Positions 35,223 through 45,184 of a stretch of 64,000 nucleotides of DNA are shown one piece after another; positions within the stretch are counted from its first letter, which is position 1, and each line of letters begins with the position of its first letter. The notes below the pieces were generated by a model. The model was not told the DNA's origin and ran no database searches. It worked only from the letters and a program-made list of their open reading frames with translations. A program made the translations under genes and the position numbers. Origin of the DNA: Thermoflavifilum sp. (GTDB lineage: Bacteria; Bacteroidota; Bacteroidia; Chitinophagales; Chitinophagaceae). The stretch is taken from positions 496,001-560,000 of the forward strand of contig NZ_CP063141.1 in NCBI RefSeq assembly GCF_014961315.1, given 5' to 3'.

Positions 35223-36551
35223 TTATGGAGCGGAAGCATTCACAATCAAACGCTGGCCGGCGCGGATGGTGGTGCCGGACAGGTGGTTCCAGTCGATGAG
35301 CTGTTGCACGCTCACGCGGTATTTCCTGGCCAGGCTGTAAAGGGTATCGCCGGGCACCACGGTATGATAGATGATCTGTCGGCCGTTGGGTTGCGAAGGC
35401 GGAGCCTGCCGTTTCCAGGGGTTAGGAATCCGATCGGGGGCCGACGGCGGTGTCGGTTGCAGCGCAGCCTGTCCTGTGTCGGGAGCCGAAACATCTGCAT
35501 TCGCACCGGAGGTGGAATCGACGCCTGGTCCAACCGCGGCGTTCATGATCGTAGAAAATAGGCCGGCTTCGCGTCTGGACGTAGCCTTAGCTAAATGAGG
35601 CGGATGCGAAGCCTCTCCACGCAAGACCAGCGTTTCTCCAGCAGCCGGCTCATCGCCGGGTTGCATACGGTTGCGCTTGTAGAGCCATTTCAGCCGGATG
35701 CCTTCCTGCTGGGCAATGCTGTACATGGTTTCACCGGGTTGTACGACATGGCTCAGGTGGGCGCCTGTTTTCTTTTTGGTTTGTAGAAAAATCAGCATGG
35801 GATACGCCGGGGGTGCATCGGAAGTGAGATCGTTGTCGCGTAATAATTTACGCAACTTGATGCCGTATTGCCGGGCTAATGTGAACAACGAGGTGCCGGC
35901 GGGTACATAAATCACTTTGCGATGGTTGATGGTGAATACTCCCGAGGGATACGACGATGCAGCGGGCGCCGGGAGGGTGGAGGCTATGGCTGCAGCCATG
36001 CCGGCCGTGTCCTGCCCTTTTTCTAAGGCCAGGCCTTCGAGGGTATATTGTTGCAGGTGATAGTCTTCAATGACCTTGATGAGCATCTGCGCATAAGCCG
36101 GATTGGTGGCGTAGCCGGCCTGCTTCAAACCATAAGCCCAGTCTTGATAATCCGTCGGTGGATATTGAAATAAAAATGCATATCGCGGGTTGTTCCTTAA
36201 AAAATCGCTGTGGTCGCGCCAGGAATCGACCGCCGTTGCATATTTACGAAAACATTCATGGGGTTGATCGTCATCATAAGCCACGGTGGGGCCCGTCCAG
36301 TTTTTGCATTTGATACCGAAATGATTGTTGGCATTACGGGCCAGCCAGCCGTTGCCCGACTGGCTCTCTACGATGGCCTGGGCCAGAGAAATCGATGCGG
36401 GCACGCCCGTACGGATCATCTCGGCTATGGCTACATGCTTGTATTGCTGAATATAAGCTTCCGTGGTCAGCAGCTGATCCTGTGCATGCGCCGTGGTGAC
36501 CCCGACAAGCAGCATTATACTTATCAAACGTGCCGACAGCTGGGTTTGCAT
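35223..36551 (-). CDS. Glucosaminidase-domain peptidoglycan hydrolase with three LysM repeats
   Basis: Secreted or periplasmic cell-wall hydrolase. The signal peptide ends after TTAHAQ. The GH73/FlgJ-like glucosaminidase domain (about residues 30-180) shows ISLAQAIVESQSGNGWLA with the catalytic Glu, then NNHFGIKC and FRKYATAVDSWRDHSDFL. Three LysM domains follow for peptidoglycan binding: VIYVPAGTSLFTLARQYGI, HVVQPGETMYSIAQQEGI and HTVVPGDTLYSLARKYRV, the last at the C-terminus, with a Pro/Ala/Ser linker between the second and third. 442 aa. It probably begins a unit with hpt. Substrate specificity (beta-N-acetylglucosaminidase) is inferred from the family. Confidence 0.9.
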   Translation of the reverse strand: MQTQLSARLISIMLLVGVTTAHAQDQLLTTEAYIQQYKHVAIAEMIRTGVPASISLAQAIVESQSGNGWLARNANNHFGIKCKNWTGPTVAYDDDQPHECFRKYATAVDSWRDHSDFLRNNPRYAFLFQYPPTDYQDWAYGLKQAGYATNPAYAQMLIKVIEDYHLQQYTLEGLALEKGQDTAGMAAAIASTLPAPAASSYPSGVFTINHRKVIYVPAGTSLFTLARQYGIKLRKLLRDNDLTSDAPPAYPMLIFLQTKKKTGAHLSHVVQPGETMYSIAQQEGIRLKWLYKRNRMQPGDEPAAGETLVLRGEASHPPHLAKATSRREAGLFSTIMNAAVGPGVDSTSGANADVSAPDTGQAALQPTPPSAPDRIPNPWKRQAPPSQPNGRQIIYHTVVPGDTLYSLARKYRVSVQQLIDWNHLSGTTIRAGQRLIVNASAP

Positions 36552-36562
36552 GCGGGTCTGGT

Positions 36563-37204
36563 TTATTTTTTACGCATCAACATCAATCCGTCGCGAATGG
36601 TGAGCAATACCTGCTCCACCCGATCATCTGCAGCGACATGTGCGTTGAAGGCCTGTATAGCCCGGGCAGGCTTGCTTTGCCGATCCTCGGGTTGCAACAC
36701 CTCACCGTGGAACAACACATTGTCGGCCAGCAGCCATCCCCCTGCGCGCACGCTGGGCAAAACGGCTTCATAGTAAGCTATGTAATTTTCTTTATCGGCA
36801 TCAATGAATACGAGGTCAAAGGTGTAATCTAAGCCTGACAACACATCCCGTGCATTGCCGGTAATTGGACGGATGACATCTGCCAGGCCGGCCTGCTGGA
36901 AAAATGTTTTGCATTGTGCATGCAGTTGTTCATCGCGATCGATGGTGATCAGCAATCCTCCCGGCTGCAAACCCGCCGCCAGACAAATCGCTGAATAGCC
37001 GGTGAAAGTGCCGATTTCAAGGACATATTTCGGTCGGATCATCAGGCTGATCATGCGGAGTAACATGCCCTGCACATGCCCGCTCATCATGCCAGGGCGC
37101 GGGGTATGGGCCTGCGTAAAAGCCGTAATTTCACTCAGGATAGGCATCTCCGGCGTGGTAAAATGCCCGGCATAGGCTTCGAGACCAGGAGTAAACAGTT
37201 CCAT
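36563..37204 (-). CDS. SAM-dependent O-methyltransferase (class I, catechol-OMT-like)
   Basis: 213-residue methyltransferase of the YrrM/caffeoyl-CoA OMT-like family. Motif I is YVLEIGTFTGYSAICLA around residue 60, the acidic ITIDRDEQ comes next, and the metal/substrate region is DLVFIDADKENYIAYYE, where the Asp-Ala-Asp-Lys pattern marks the divalent-metal-dependent group. The end LLTIRDGLMLMRKK is the usual C-terminus. It starts 3 bases after the stop of the LOG-family gene and is thus co-transcribed with it. Its substrate is unknown; members act on small phenols or on tRNA wobble uridines (TrmR in Bacillus). Confidence 0.9.
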   Translation of the reverse strand: MELFTPGLEAYAGHFTTPEMPILSEITAFTQAHTPRPGMMSGHVQGMLLRMISLMIRPKYVLEIGTFTGYSAICLAAGLQPGGLLITIDRDEQLHAQCKTFFQQAGLADVIRPITGNARDVLSGLDYTFDLVFIDADKENYIAYYEAVLPSVRAGGWLLADNVLFHGEVLQPEDRQSKPARAIQAFNAHVAADDRVEQVLLTIRDGLMLMRKK

Positions 37205-37207
37205 GAC

Positions 37208-37906
37208 TCAGAAGTTGGGGGTGAGCCGATGTTCGGCATAATAATCGATAAAATAACGCGCCACTTCATCTTCATGGTCAAACACACGCCACATCTTCAG
37301 GTCTTCCGGTTGAATATGATGATATTGCTCACACATGGTATGCTGCATCCATTGCAATAAGCCGTCCCAGTATTCATGGCCCACCAGCACGACAGGCACG
37401 GGATTGATTTTGCGGGTTTGCATCAGGGTCAACACCTCAAAACATTCATCCATGGTGCCAAAACCACCTGGCATCATCACAAATCCCTGGGCATATTTCA
37501 CAAACATCACCTTACGCACGAAGAAATAATCAAACTTCAGCAGTTTATCTTTATCCACATAAGGATTGGGTTCCTGTTCATGCGGCAGATCGATGTTCAA
37601 TCCCACTGATTTACCGCCTGCCAGATGAGCCCCTTTGTTGGCCGCTTCCATGGCGCCAGGCCCACCGCCCGTGATGATGCCGAAACCTTCTTCTGCAAGC
37701 CTCCTCGCAATGCGCACGGCCAGCTCATAATATTTATCGCCGGGGCGTGTGCGGGCAGAGCCGAAAATGGAAATGCAGGGACCAATCCGGTTAAGGTTTT
37801 CAAAGCCTTCCACGAATTCGGCCATGATCTTAAAGATCTGCCAGCTGGAATGGGCGCGCGTCTCGCCCCAGTCGCGTATTTTGATTTTTTTCAGAAATTC
37901 ATTCAT
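37208..37906 (-). CDS. LOG-family protein (TIGR00730), nucleoside monophosphate phosphoribohydrolase-like
   Basis: 232 aa. The two family signatures are present: GGGPGAMEAANKGA and MPGGFGTMDECFEVLT (the PGGxGTxxE motif). These enzymes split adenosine- or cytokinin-type 5'-monophosphates into base and ribose 5-phosphate; they were long mis-called lysine decarboxylases. The Rossmann-like fold begins with CISIFGSARTRPGDKYYELA. The operon order is LOG then O-methyltransferase (3-base gap). Whether it makes a cytokinin-like base or acts in nucleotide clean-up cannot be told. Confidence 0.9.
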   Translation of the reverse strand: MNEFLKKIKIRDWGETRAHSSWQIFKIMAEFVEGFENLNRIGPCISIFGSARTRPGDKYYELAVRIARRLAEEGFGIITGGGPGAMEAANKGAHLAGGKSVGLNIDLPHEQEPNPYVDKDKLLKFDYFFVRKVMFVKYAQGFVMMPGGFGTMDECFEVLTLMQTRKINPVPVVLVGHEYWDGLLQWMQHTMCEQYHHIQPEDLKMWRVFDHEDEVARYFIDYYAEHRLTPNF

Positions 37907-37964
37907 ACATCATATCATTATCTTTCTACACATCAAACGTCTTACACAATCGATTTGTTGCTAT

Positions 37965-39443
37965 TCAGGGCTGCGCTTTTCGCTGCGGTGAAGAAATCCA
38001 CCACAGTCCTGCAAAGGTAATCAATCCGTTTACGATGAGCAGTTCAAAGCCAAAACGATAACCCCACAACCATTGTATACTATACTGATCGAGCAACAAA
38101 CACAATAAAGGCGCAGCCACACATACCCAGGGCACCCATCTGTCGCGCACCTGCCGACGTGTGCATATCCCGAAGAAAAACAATCCCAGCAAGGGCCCAT
38201 ACGTATATCCCGCCACCGTGAATACGGCTTTTACGACGGATTCGTTGACGGCATATTTGAAAAACAAGACTACCAGCAAAAACATAAGGGAAAAGATGAA
38301 ATGCACCAGCTGACGTATGCGTATTTGCCTGCGCTTCTGAGATGCATCGGGTCGATCACTAAAGCGCAAAAAATCCACACAAAACGAAGTGGTCAACGCC
38401 GTCATGGCCGAATCGGTTGTGGCAAACGTGGCGGCCGTCAATCCCAGGATAAACACAATAGCCGCCATGCCGCCCAGATAATGAAAGGCAATTTCCGGGA
38501 ACAAATAATCGGCACGTTGCGGCAATACGATATGATTGGCAGCGGCATACAGATAAAGCAACGCGCCTAAGCTCAGAAAAAATAAATTGACCAGGATAAA
38601 TACGGCCGTAAAAGAAAACATGTTTTTTTGCGCATCTCTCAGGTTTCGACAACTTAAGTTTTTTTGCATCAGATCCTGATCCAGTCCTGTCATGGCCACC
38701 GACACGGCGATGCCGCCTAAAAAATATTTTACAAAATGACGTTTATCGGCTGTAAAATGATCCCAGAAAAAAATCTTACTGTAGCTGCTATGTGCAATAG
38801 CTTCGACCATCCCGGCCAGACTGAGCTGCATGCGCTGTCCGACCACGATTAACGTGAGGATCACCGCTGTAACAAGAAACAGGGTTTGAATGGTATCCGT
38901 CCAGATGATGGTTTTCAATCCTCCTTTGTAGGTGTAAGTCCAGATCAACAGCAGGGAAACCGCCACCGTAATCCAGAACGGAATATGCCAGTAATCGAAA
39001 ATATAATGCTGCAGCACAATGGCCACCAGAAACAAACGAAACGCAGACCCGATGGTGCGCGAAACCAGAAAAATGAAAGCCCCCGATTGATAACTGTAAA
39101 ACCCGAAACGATGTTGCAGATAAGTGTAAATAGAGGTGAGCCTCATGCGATAATATATCGGCATCAACACCAGCGCAATCACGGCATAACCCACGGCATT
39201 GCCCAGCACAAATTGAAAATAAGAAAATGCATCCTGCTTGACCGTTCCGGGTACGGAAATGAACGTGACACCCGAAATCGATGTACCGATCATGCCGAAT
39301 GCCACCAGATACCAGCGGCTGTTGCGATTGGCAATAAAAAAAGTTTCATTGTCGGCCTTACCGGAAGTAAGCCTGGAAATGATTAACAACAAAGCAAAGT
39401 ATCCTGCAATGAACAACAGCAGTGTAGCGGGAGAGAAAAACAT
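37965..39443 (-). CDS. Sodium:solute symporter family transporter
   Basis: Inner-membrane SSS-family symporter (about 13 membrane helices), 492 aa from the ATG at 39443 (MFFSPATLLLFIAGYF). The family segments are FGMIGTSISGVTFISVPG in the sodium-site helix, TYKGGLKTIIWTDTIQ and GLTAATFATTDSAMTALTTSF in the later core. Substrate is not predictable; Bacteroidota paralogues are often annotated as sugar or sialic-acid carriers. The frame is open to 39488, but the longer N-terminus is polar and not family-like. It is divergent from the AT-rich giant gene with 147 bases between. Confidence 0.92.
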   Translation of the reverse strand: MFFSPATLLLFIAGYFALLLIISRLTSGKADNETFFIANRNSRWYLVAFGMIGTSISGVTFISVPGTVKQDAFSYFQFVLGNAVGYAVIALVLMPIYYRMRLTSIYTYLQHRFGFYSYQSGAFIFLVSRTIGSAFRLFLVAIVLQHYIFDYWHIPFWITVAVSLLLIWTYTYKGGLKTIIWTDTIQTLFLVTAVILTLIVVGQRMQLSLAGMVEAIAHSSYSKIFFWDHFTADKRHFVKYFLGGIAVSVAMTGLDQDLMQKNLSCRNLRDAQKNMFSFTAVFILVNLFFLSLGALLYLYAAANHIVLPQRADYLFPEIAFHYLGGMAAIVFILGLTAATFATTDSAMTALTTSFCVDFLRFSDRPDASQKRRQIRIRQLVHFIFSLMFLLVVLFFKYAVNESVVKAVFTVAGYTYGPLLGLFFFGICTRRQVRDRWVPWVCVAAPLLCLLLDQYSIQWLWGYRFGFELLIVNGLITFAGLWWISSPQRKAQP

Positions 39444-39590
39444 ATTTTTTTGAGCGGGAAAATAAGAAAAAAGCTGCTCATCCATCAATCCATAAAAATC
39501 ACTTAACTTGCCCTGATGGACAGGCTTATGTTTTCTGCAGATTGGAATGCTGATGAAGTATTTCTTCTATGACATGAATGAAGGTCACCT

Positions 39591-42500
39591 ATGCATAAAA
39601 GGCGAATTGCATATCTGATAGCAGGCCTTTTCTTGATGCTGGTGATATTTTTGTTTCTGCATTTCTGGATGTTGCAACACGCTGAAACCCTTATTCGCCG
39701 CCTGGTTAGCACCCAGACACAGGGCATGTATGATTTGCATATCCAGCAAATACATCTGGATAATAATCTGCATGTCATCCGATTACAGCAAACAACCTTA
39801 AAAGCTTATGATCGAGATGGTCGTAATACCAGATTCATCCTGCAGATTCCCTATCTATATATGAAAATCCGGCGTATTCCCGCGCTCGTTTTGAATCGTG
39901 CACTATATGTTGATTCTATCTACTGTCAGTCGCCAACACTGCATGTGGGGCTACACGCTTTTGCTGTAGCGGATTCATCGATGAGTCTGGCCGAACAAAT
40001 GGATGCAGTTTATCTGCAAATTCAAAAATTATTAACGCTGTTGCAGATTGAAAAAATGAATATCAAACAGGGGGAGCTGATTTTCACCAGCAATCCGGAT
40101 ACGCTGGATCGTGAGGCTACCCGTATTCAATACATGGATTTACATATTCAGCATTTTAAAATTGACTCCACCACTGTCAAAAAACAACAACAGCGAAAAT
40201 TCATCAGCAATGAGGTTACATTTCATCTGGGAGCACAAACCATTTTTTTAAATCATCAACAGCAAAAGATATCTTTCACTGATTTTTATCTTTCAACAGC
40301 CGATAGTGCATGTCGAATCCGGGGATTATCATTTTATGCACATTCGAAAGATAAACCTGTTTCGAGTTATGCTTTATCCGCCGATGAGCTGTATTTCAAA
40401 AAAAATGAATTTAATAAGCTATATTTCAATAAAACTTTTCAAAGCGACTCGCTTATTGTACAACATGCACGTGTAACCCTGCAGGTGAACTTAAATGCTC
40501 ATTCAACCCATAAAGTAAAAGACACTGCGCAATTGCTGAAGGCTGTATTATCGCGAATTGCCGATCGTGCAGCCGTACATCATGTGGTGATTCAGGACGC
40601 GGTGTTAAAAGTAAATGCCGGTGCGGCTTCTTCACGATATGTTTTCCAGTCCGGAAAACAAAAGCTTAACCTGCATGAGGTGGTATTCGATGCCAGAAGT
40701 AAAAATCCATTCAGCATACAGCAGGCCAGTCTGAATATGCAAGATTATTCATTTCAAAGTTCTGATAGCAGCTGGAGATTTACCCTGCAACAACTCATGC
40801 TGCATCAGGACACCCTGATGCTTGTTAAGCCTGATCTGTACCATCAAAACAGGCAACGGGACAACCAGTTTCATTTGCTGGCTTCGAGCATCATGATTGC
40901 CAGGCTCGATTTGAATCGTTTGATTGCTGAACAAAATACAGGCATTCGTGAAGCTTTTTTTAATGAACCTGAAATATACATTTTTCGTGGAACTGAATCC
41001 ATGAAAGAAAAACAAATGTTACATCTCATTCCCCGGAAGTTTCTCAAATCGCTTCATCTTCTACACGATCTTCGTATGCTTCATCTTCGTCAAGGTACTA
41101 TCCATTTGCATACACCAAAAGACACGTTGCTCGCAAGTAACATAAATGGAACGATCGGCTATCCTTTTGTGCTTGGCATCCATGCATCTTCTCCGACACA
41201 CTTAAGCGTAGCGCAGTTGAGATTTCAGTTCAATGGCAATGAGCTAAAAAACGATGCAGGTGGATATATACAACATCTTACCATCGAAAACCAGGAAATG
41301 CGTTCCGATGAGTTGCATATACATACTTCAAACGCATTATTTAACTGTGAACAATGTTATCTTATCCTAAATAAAGCTTTTCCTGACAGCGCGTCTGCTG
41401 TGAAAAACTATAGATGGATGATCGCCGCATCCGGATGGAAAGAAGCTCATATCGAATGGCAAAAAGAGGATTCTATGTCTGCTCCATATCCTGCTTTTCC
41501 TTCATTTTTAATTGCAAAACTTTCGGGCGAACATACAGACGTGCTTTTACGCCCCAACCGGGAACATGCTTCAGGGGATGTTTTGCTTGTTCTCGATTAT
41601 ATTCGTCTCGACTCGTTTTATCATGACCAGCATCACTGGGGTATTCACAATTATCGTGTTCTGGGTAAACAAGGAGCAATAACCACTTCAAACTTGCGCT
41701 TGCAATTTCAGGAGTTTAACTGGTGTTCAGACACGACTTCCTCTATTCATCATCTGCAACTCAACAGCCTGCATGATAGTTCAATAAAAGTTTTTATTCC
41801 TACGATAACCTGGCAGCAACAACCGGATGAAAATCTAAAAAATACATCTTCTTTAAAATTGAATCACCTGCAACTGGATTCGGCTCGAATTACTATCGTG
41901 CAACGAACTGATGCTTTTCCTATTTTTCAAATGCATCAGCGCATTGCATCCCATTCCTTGCAAATCGACAGCATGGAGGTACAGGATGCTAACATTCAAT
42001 TCCTGCAATATGATTCCATCCATCAAGAACAGCCTCGCATTCATATTGCTTTTCAGGGAAATGGATTATTTACGAATATGCATATGGAGAACGATCCTTC
42101 ATCGGTAAGAAAGCTGCAGTTTCAACATCTGTATACAGATTTGCATGATTTTCATATCCAACAGAACCATCTTAATCATCTACAACAATCCAATATAGAT
42201 CGAATTAAATTCACATTATCCCGTTTTGAATATGCGACATCATCGGCCGATTGGCAGGTATTCATGGATTCATGTAGATTCCACAACCTGAACATCCATC
42301 ATGATACTTACCAGATAGATGCTTCAGGAGATCTGTATCGATTCACCTTTTCAAACACATCGGCCAAATCGTTTATTACAAATACATTGAGCAGGTCGAT
42401 CCATAGCAGAATTGTACTTCATCATTTTGCGTTCACAAATGCAAAACTCATATTCCAGGGATGGAACATGAATTACCATTCAGACCGACAACTGCTGAGT

Positions 42501-43484
42501 ATGGATAGCGTGTATATCCATCCTCGAAAGAATAGAGAAGATTTCATCAAGCAATTGCAAACCCAGAAGGATTATGTACAGTTTTCTTCTGCTCAATGGA
42601 AGCTCACGCATTTTCAACCCCTAAGCTGGATAAATCAACAAACCATTGTTGCAGATACATTTGAATTATATCGTCCAGAGATATCCGTATATCGTGATAA
42701 GCGACTTCCACTGGATGTAAAGCTGATGAAACCCATGCCATCCGAGGTTCCCAACAGATTACCATTTAACCTGCATATTGATCGATGGAATATTCATCAG
42801 GGATTCGCTTCATATACTGAAATCTCCGCGCAAACAGGAAATCCGGGTACAGTATGGTTTAATGATATCAATGCGGAAATATCACCGCTCATATCGGATA
42901 GTATTTCACGTAATATCGTGCATACAAAAGATTCGGAAAATAACTATCTACAAATTACTGCTGCAGGTAGATTAATGAATCAACCACTCATTCATCTGAA
43001 TTATATAGAAGATAGGTCTTCGCCCCTGCATTTATTCAAGCTTCGTGTGCAATCCTCACCATTTGCTTTCAGTCTATTCAATCCCATTCTGGAATCCTGG
43101 TTTCATGCTACAGTGATTTCTGGAAACATCGCGGGTGCTGAAATGCAAGCAAAAGGGAATATTTATATGATGATAGGTAATATGAACCTGCGTTATGATC
43201 AACTCAAAATATCGCTGGATAGAGAAAAAGATAGTACAGGAAAGAAATTATATTCCGGATTGGAAAATTTTCTGGCTAATCTCGCTTTACGTTCACAGAA
43301 CTTTCATCGTACAGGGCTGATATTTTATCGAAGAAATCCACATTTATCTTTTTTCAATTACTGGGTAAAAGGCGTGGAAAGTGGCATAGGAAGTAGCATT
43401 ATGGGGAATAAGTGGAATCGTGCTTATCGGCATCACTATGAGAAATTAATCAAAGAACATCCGGAATTTAAGCAAGGATTATAA
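39591..43484 (+). CDS. Large AT-rich membrane-anchored protein, possibly AsmA-like
   Basis: 1297 residues, not recognised with confidence. One N-terminal hydrophobic helix (residues about 6-26, LIAGLFLMLVIFLFLHFW) is followed by a very long, mostly beta-predicted, His/Gln/Ser-rich extracytoplasmic region without Cys-rich or PKD repeats. A single N-terminal anchor plus a long beta structure resembles AsmA/TamB-type envelope lipid-transfer proteins, but no signature motif is seen, so this is inference. It has no sorting domain or barrel. The DNA is clearly AT-richer than its neighbours (bases 41821-41880 have 18 G/C of 60), which may point to transfer or to lineage-specific drift. It converges on the small outer-membrane gene with a 3-base gap. 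Confidence 0.7.
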   Translation: MHKRRIAYLIAGLFLMLVIFLFLHFWMLQHAETLIRRLVSTQTQGMYDLHIQQIHLDNNLHVIRLQQTTLKAYDRDGRNTRFILQIPYLYMKIRRIPALVLNRALYVDSIYCQSPTLHVGLHAFAVADSSMSLAEQMDAVYLQIQKLLTLLQIEKMNIKQGELIFTSNPDTLDREATRIQYMDLHIQHFKIDSTTVKKQQQRKFISNEVTFHLGAQTIFLNHQQQKISFTDFYLSTADSACRIRGLSFYAHSKDKPVSSYALSADELYFKKNEFNKLYFNKTFQSDSLIVQHARVTLQVNLNAHSTHKVKDTAQLLKAVLSRIADRAAVHHVVIQDAVLKVNAGAASSRYVFQSGKQKLNLHEVVFDARSKNPFSIQQASLNMQDYSFQSSDSSWRFTLQQLMLHQDTLMLVKPDLYHQNRQRDNQFHLLASSIMIARLDLNRLIAEQNTGIREAFFNEPEIYIFRGTESMKEKQMLHLIPRKFLKSLHLLHDLRMLHLRQGTIHLHTPKDTLLASNINGTIGYPFVLGIHASSPTHLSVAQLRFQFNGNELKNDAGGYIQHLTIENQEMRSDELHIHTSNALFNCEQCYLILNKAFPDSASAVKNYRWMIAASGWKEAHIEWQKEDSMSAPYPAFPSFLIAKLSGEHTDVLLRPNREHASGDVLLVLDYIRLDSFYHDQHHWGIHNYRVLGKQGAITTSNLRLQFQEFNWCSDTTSSIHHLQLNSLHDSSIKVFIPTITWQQQPDENLKNTSSLKLNHLQLDSARITIVQRTDAFPIFQMHQRIASHSLQIDSMEVQDANIQFLQYDSIHQEQPRIHIAFQGNGLFTNMHMENDPSSVRKLQFQHLYTDLHDFHIQQNHLNHLQQSNIDRIKFTLSRFEYATSSADWQVFMDSCRFHNLNIHHDTYQIDASGDLYRFTFSNTSAKSFITNTLSRSIHSRIVLHHFAFTNAKLIFQGWNMNYHSDRQLLSMDSVYIHPRKNREDFIKQLQTQKDYVQFSSAQWKLTHFQPLSWINQQTIVADTFELYRPEISVYRDKRLPLDVKLMKPMPSEVPNRLPFNLHIDRWNIHQGFASYTEISAQTGNPGTVWFNDINAEISPLISDSISRNIVHTKDSENNYLQITAAGRLMNQPLIHLNYIEDRSSPLHLFKLRVQSSPFAFSLFNPILESWFHATVISGNIAGAEMQAKGNIYMMIGNMNLRYDQLKISLDREKDSTGKKLYSGLENFLANLALRSQNFHRTGLIFYRRNPHLSFFNYWVKGVESGIGSSIMGNKWNRAYRHHYEKLIKEHPEFKQGL

Positions 43485-43487
43485 AAA

Positions 43488-44138
43488 TCAAAAACCGAGA
43501 TTGATACCGCCCTGTATAACTGGAATACCATAATAAGGAGAATGTGGATTTTGAATCACATCGTACAATACACCAAAGTTAAAATAGCTGTTTTCGCTGA
43601 TTCGCTGTACATATCCTCCGCCCATTAATAAGCTAAATACATGATAGGTTTGCTGATCGATAGTTGTACCACCGCTTTTTACTTTCACCTGATATTGGTT
43701 GTATTCGGGTTGCACTTGTAGGTATAACCATTGAAACGGGAAAAATCGTGTAAACAGGCCCGCACCTATTGTGGTGTAATGTGCGGTTTGATCGGGAATG
43801 GTTTTATCGGTTACGAAATTCAGGTTCAGGTTAATGCCGGGCGAGAACCACGGCGTAAGTCGATAACCAATCAATGGAGAAATACCGATGTAATTGTAAT
43901 CACCCAGAAAAGTAAAACCAAAATTTCCACCCACAAAAAAACGAGAGGGTGAATTATAGGCCTGAGCTGTCTGATTGCTATACTGCGTTTGATTTCGTTC
44001 TTCGGGTGGGATATACATAGACCGATCCTGTGCATGCAATATCAGCGTATATGTACAGATCACGCATAATAATAACAGGTGCTTTCCATTAAAAACTGGG
44101 ACAGCGAAACTTTTTTTCTTCACGGCGATAGGTTCCAT
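43488..44138 (-). CDS. Small outer-membrane beta-barrel protein
   Basis: 216 residues: a long basic N-terminus and a hydrophobic core (HLLLLCVICTYTLILHAQ) make a signal peptide. After a polar stretch, alternating strands (FFVGGNFGFTFLGDYNYIGI, LTPWFSPGINLNLNF, VIQGGINLGF at the end) describe a small barrel of the OmpA/OmpX-size type. The gene starts inside the 3' end of the PorP/SprF gene (50-base overlap in another frame from the ATG at 44138; a GTG at 44123 giving MKKKSF is an alternative). It is therefore translationally coupled to it and is the last gene of the T9SS cassette. Family not further resolved. Confidence 0.8.
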   Translation of the reverse strand: MEPIAVKKKSFAVPVFNGKHLLLLCVICTYTLILHAQDRSMYIPPEERNQTQYSNQTAQAYNSPSRFFVGGNFGFTFLGDYNYIGISPLIGYRLTPWFSPGINLNLNFVTDKTIPDQTAHYTTIGAGLFTRFFPFQWLYLQVQPEYNQYQVKVKSGGTTIDQQTYHVFSLLMGGGYVQRISENSYFNFGVLYDVIQNPHSPYYGIPVIQGGINLGF

Positions 44139-45165
44139 TTTGATACAATCCTTGATAAATCAAAGATACTTCATAAGCTCCATTGTGTTGAATATTCGGA
44201 CCCAGGGATGAAACAGTTGCATCATAACTAAACATTAACCTGAGATTATTGAGCTGATAACCTACCATTGGAATAAATGCATCCTGAAAACGATAATAAA
44301 TACCTCCCAGCAATTGTTGAGCTCCATTTCCCGATAGGTTGACCTGTAGATAACCACCGGCTACAATTTCATGTGCGCCCGATTGCAGGGAATAATATCC
44401 ATTTGGATTAACGATCAACATATCGGAAAGCTGGATGCTGGCGTTGATAAAACCGATATAACGCCGGGGAATACGATTGTCGCCACTGTAAAAGGTTTCA
44501 CGTGGTGTATTTAAATGTTGAGCCGAGAAGCCAAGGTTAAGATACACATGGTCATTCGGAAAATAAGCATAGTTCAAGCCCGCCTGGAGGTCGACGTAAC
44601 TAATGCTGGTCTGGCTGATGGCACTGTATTCATTGGAAGGCAAGGAGGCATCAAAGAATTTTCCATTCCACTGATCATCGAAAGTCAACTTGCTAAGGTT
44701 AATGCTTTTTCTGGCATAGCCCACATTAAAACCAGCGGAGAGCAGGCTTCCCAGGCCCAGCAACTGATGATAAGCAATAGAACCATACACCTTGGTGGAA
44801 GTTAAATCACCACTACCTGCCACATCCTGCAACACCACACCACCCAGTCCCACCCAGCCATACGTAAGCCTGTTACGCAACAGCTGAGCATCGCCGAAGG
44901 CCGACATCGTGCGGTAGGGCACCGGAATGGTAGTCCACTGATCGCGATAATCCACGCCTAACCGGTAATTCGCATCGGGTATGAATCCCGTATTGGCCGG
45001 GTTGGTGAGCAGCGGAGCTGAAAAATACTGGGAGAAATGCAGATCCTGTGCCCCTGCACTGCCTAAAAAAAACAACAGAACAATCACCACAGAACCCATC
45101 TGGCGCACCCATGGCCAGCCGCGTCGTTTTACCCACCATCGGAATATGTCGATCATCGTATTCAT
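44089..45165 (-). CDS. PorP/SprF-family T9SS outer-membrane protein (second copy)
   Basis: Paralogue of the protein at 28.5 kb and probable partner of the two giant proteins just upstream. A long, Trp/Arg-rich start (MNTMIDIFRWWVKRRG) precedes the hydrophobic signal core GSVVIVLLFFLGSAGAQ; an internal ATG at 45099 could be the true start. The mature N-terminus DLHFSQYFSAPLLTNPANTG is the family mark, and the C-terminus EKKFRCPSF shares the CPxF ending of the other copy. About 358 aa. It begins 19 bases after the giant gene stop, so the order giant-giant-SprF-OMP reads as one unit. Confidence 0.92.
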   Translation of the reverse strand: MNTMIDIFRWWVKRRGWPWVRQMGSVVIVLLFFLGSAGAQDLHFSQYFSAPLLTNPANTGFIPDANYRLGVDYRDQWTTIPVPYRTMSAFGDAQLLRNRLTYGWVGLGGVVLQDVAGSGDLTSTKVYGSIAYHQLLGLGSLLSAGFNVGYARKSINLSKLTFDDQWNGKFFDASLPSNEYSAISQTSISYVDLQAGLNYAYFPNDHVYLNLGFSAQHLNTPRETFYSGDNRIPRRYIGFINASIQLSDMLIVNPNGYYSLQSGAHEIVAGGYLQVNLSGNGAQQLLGGIYYRFQDAFIPMVGYQLNNLRLMFSYDATVSSLGPNIQHNGAYEVSLIYQGLYQNGTYRREEKKFRCPSF

Positions 45166-45184
45166 GAAGTTCGTGAATAAAGGG

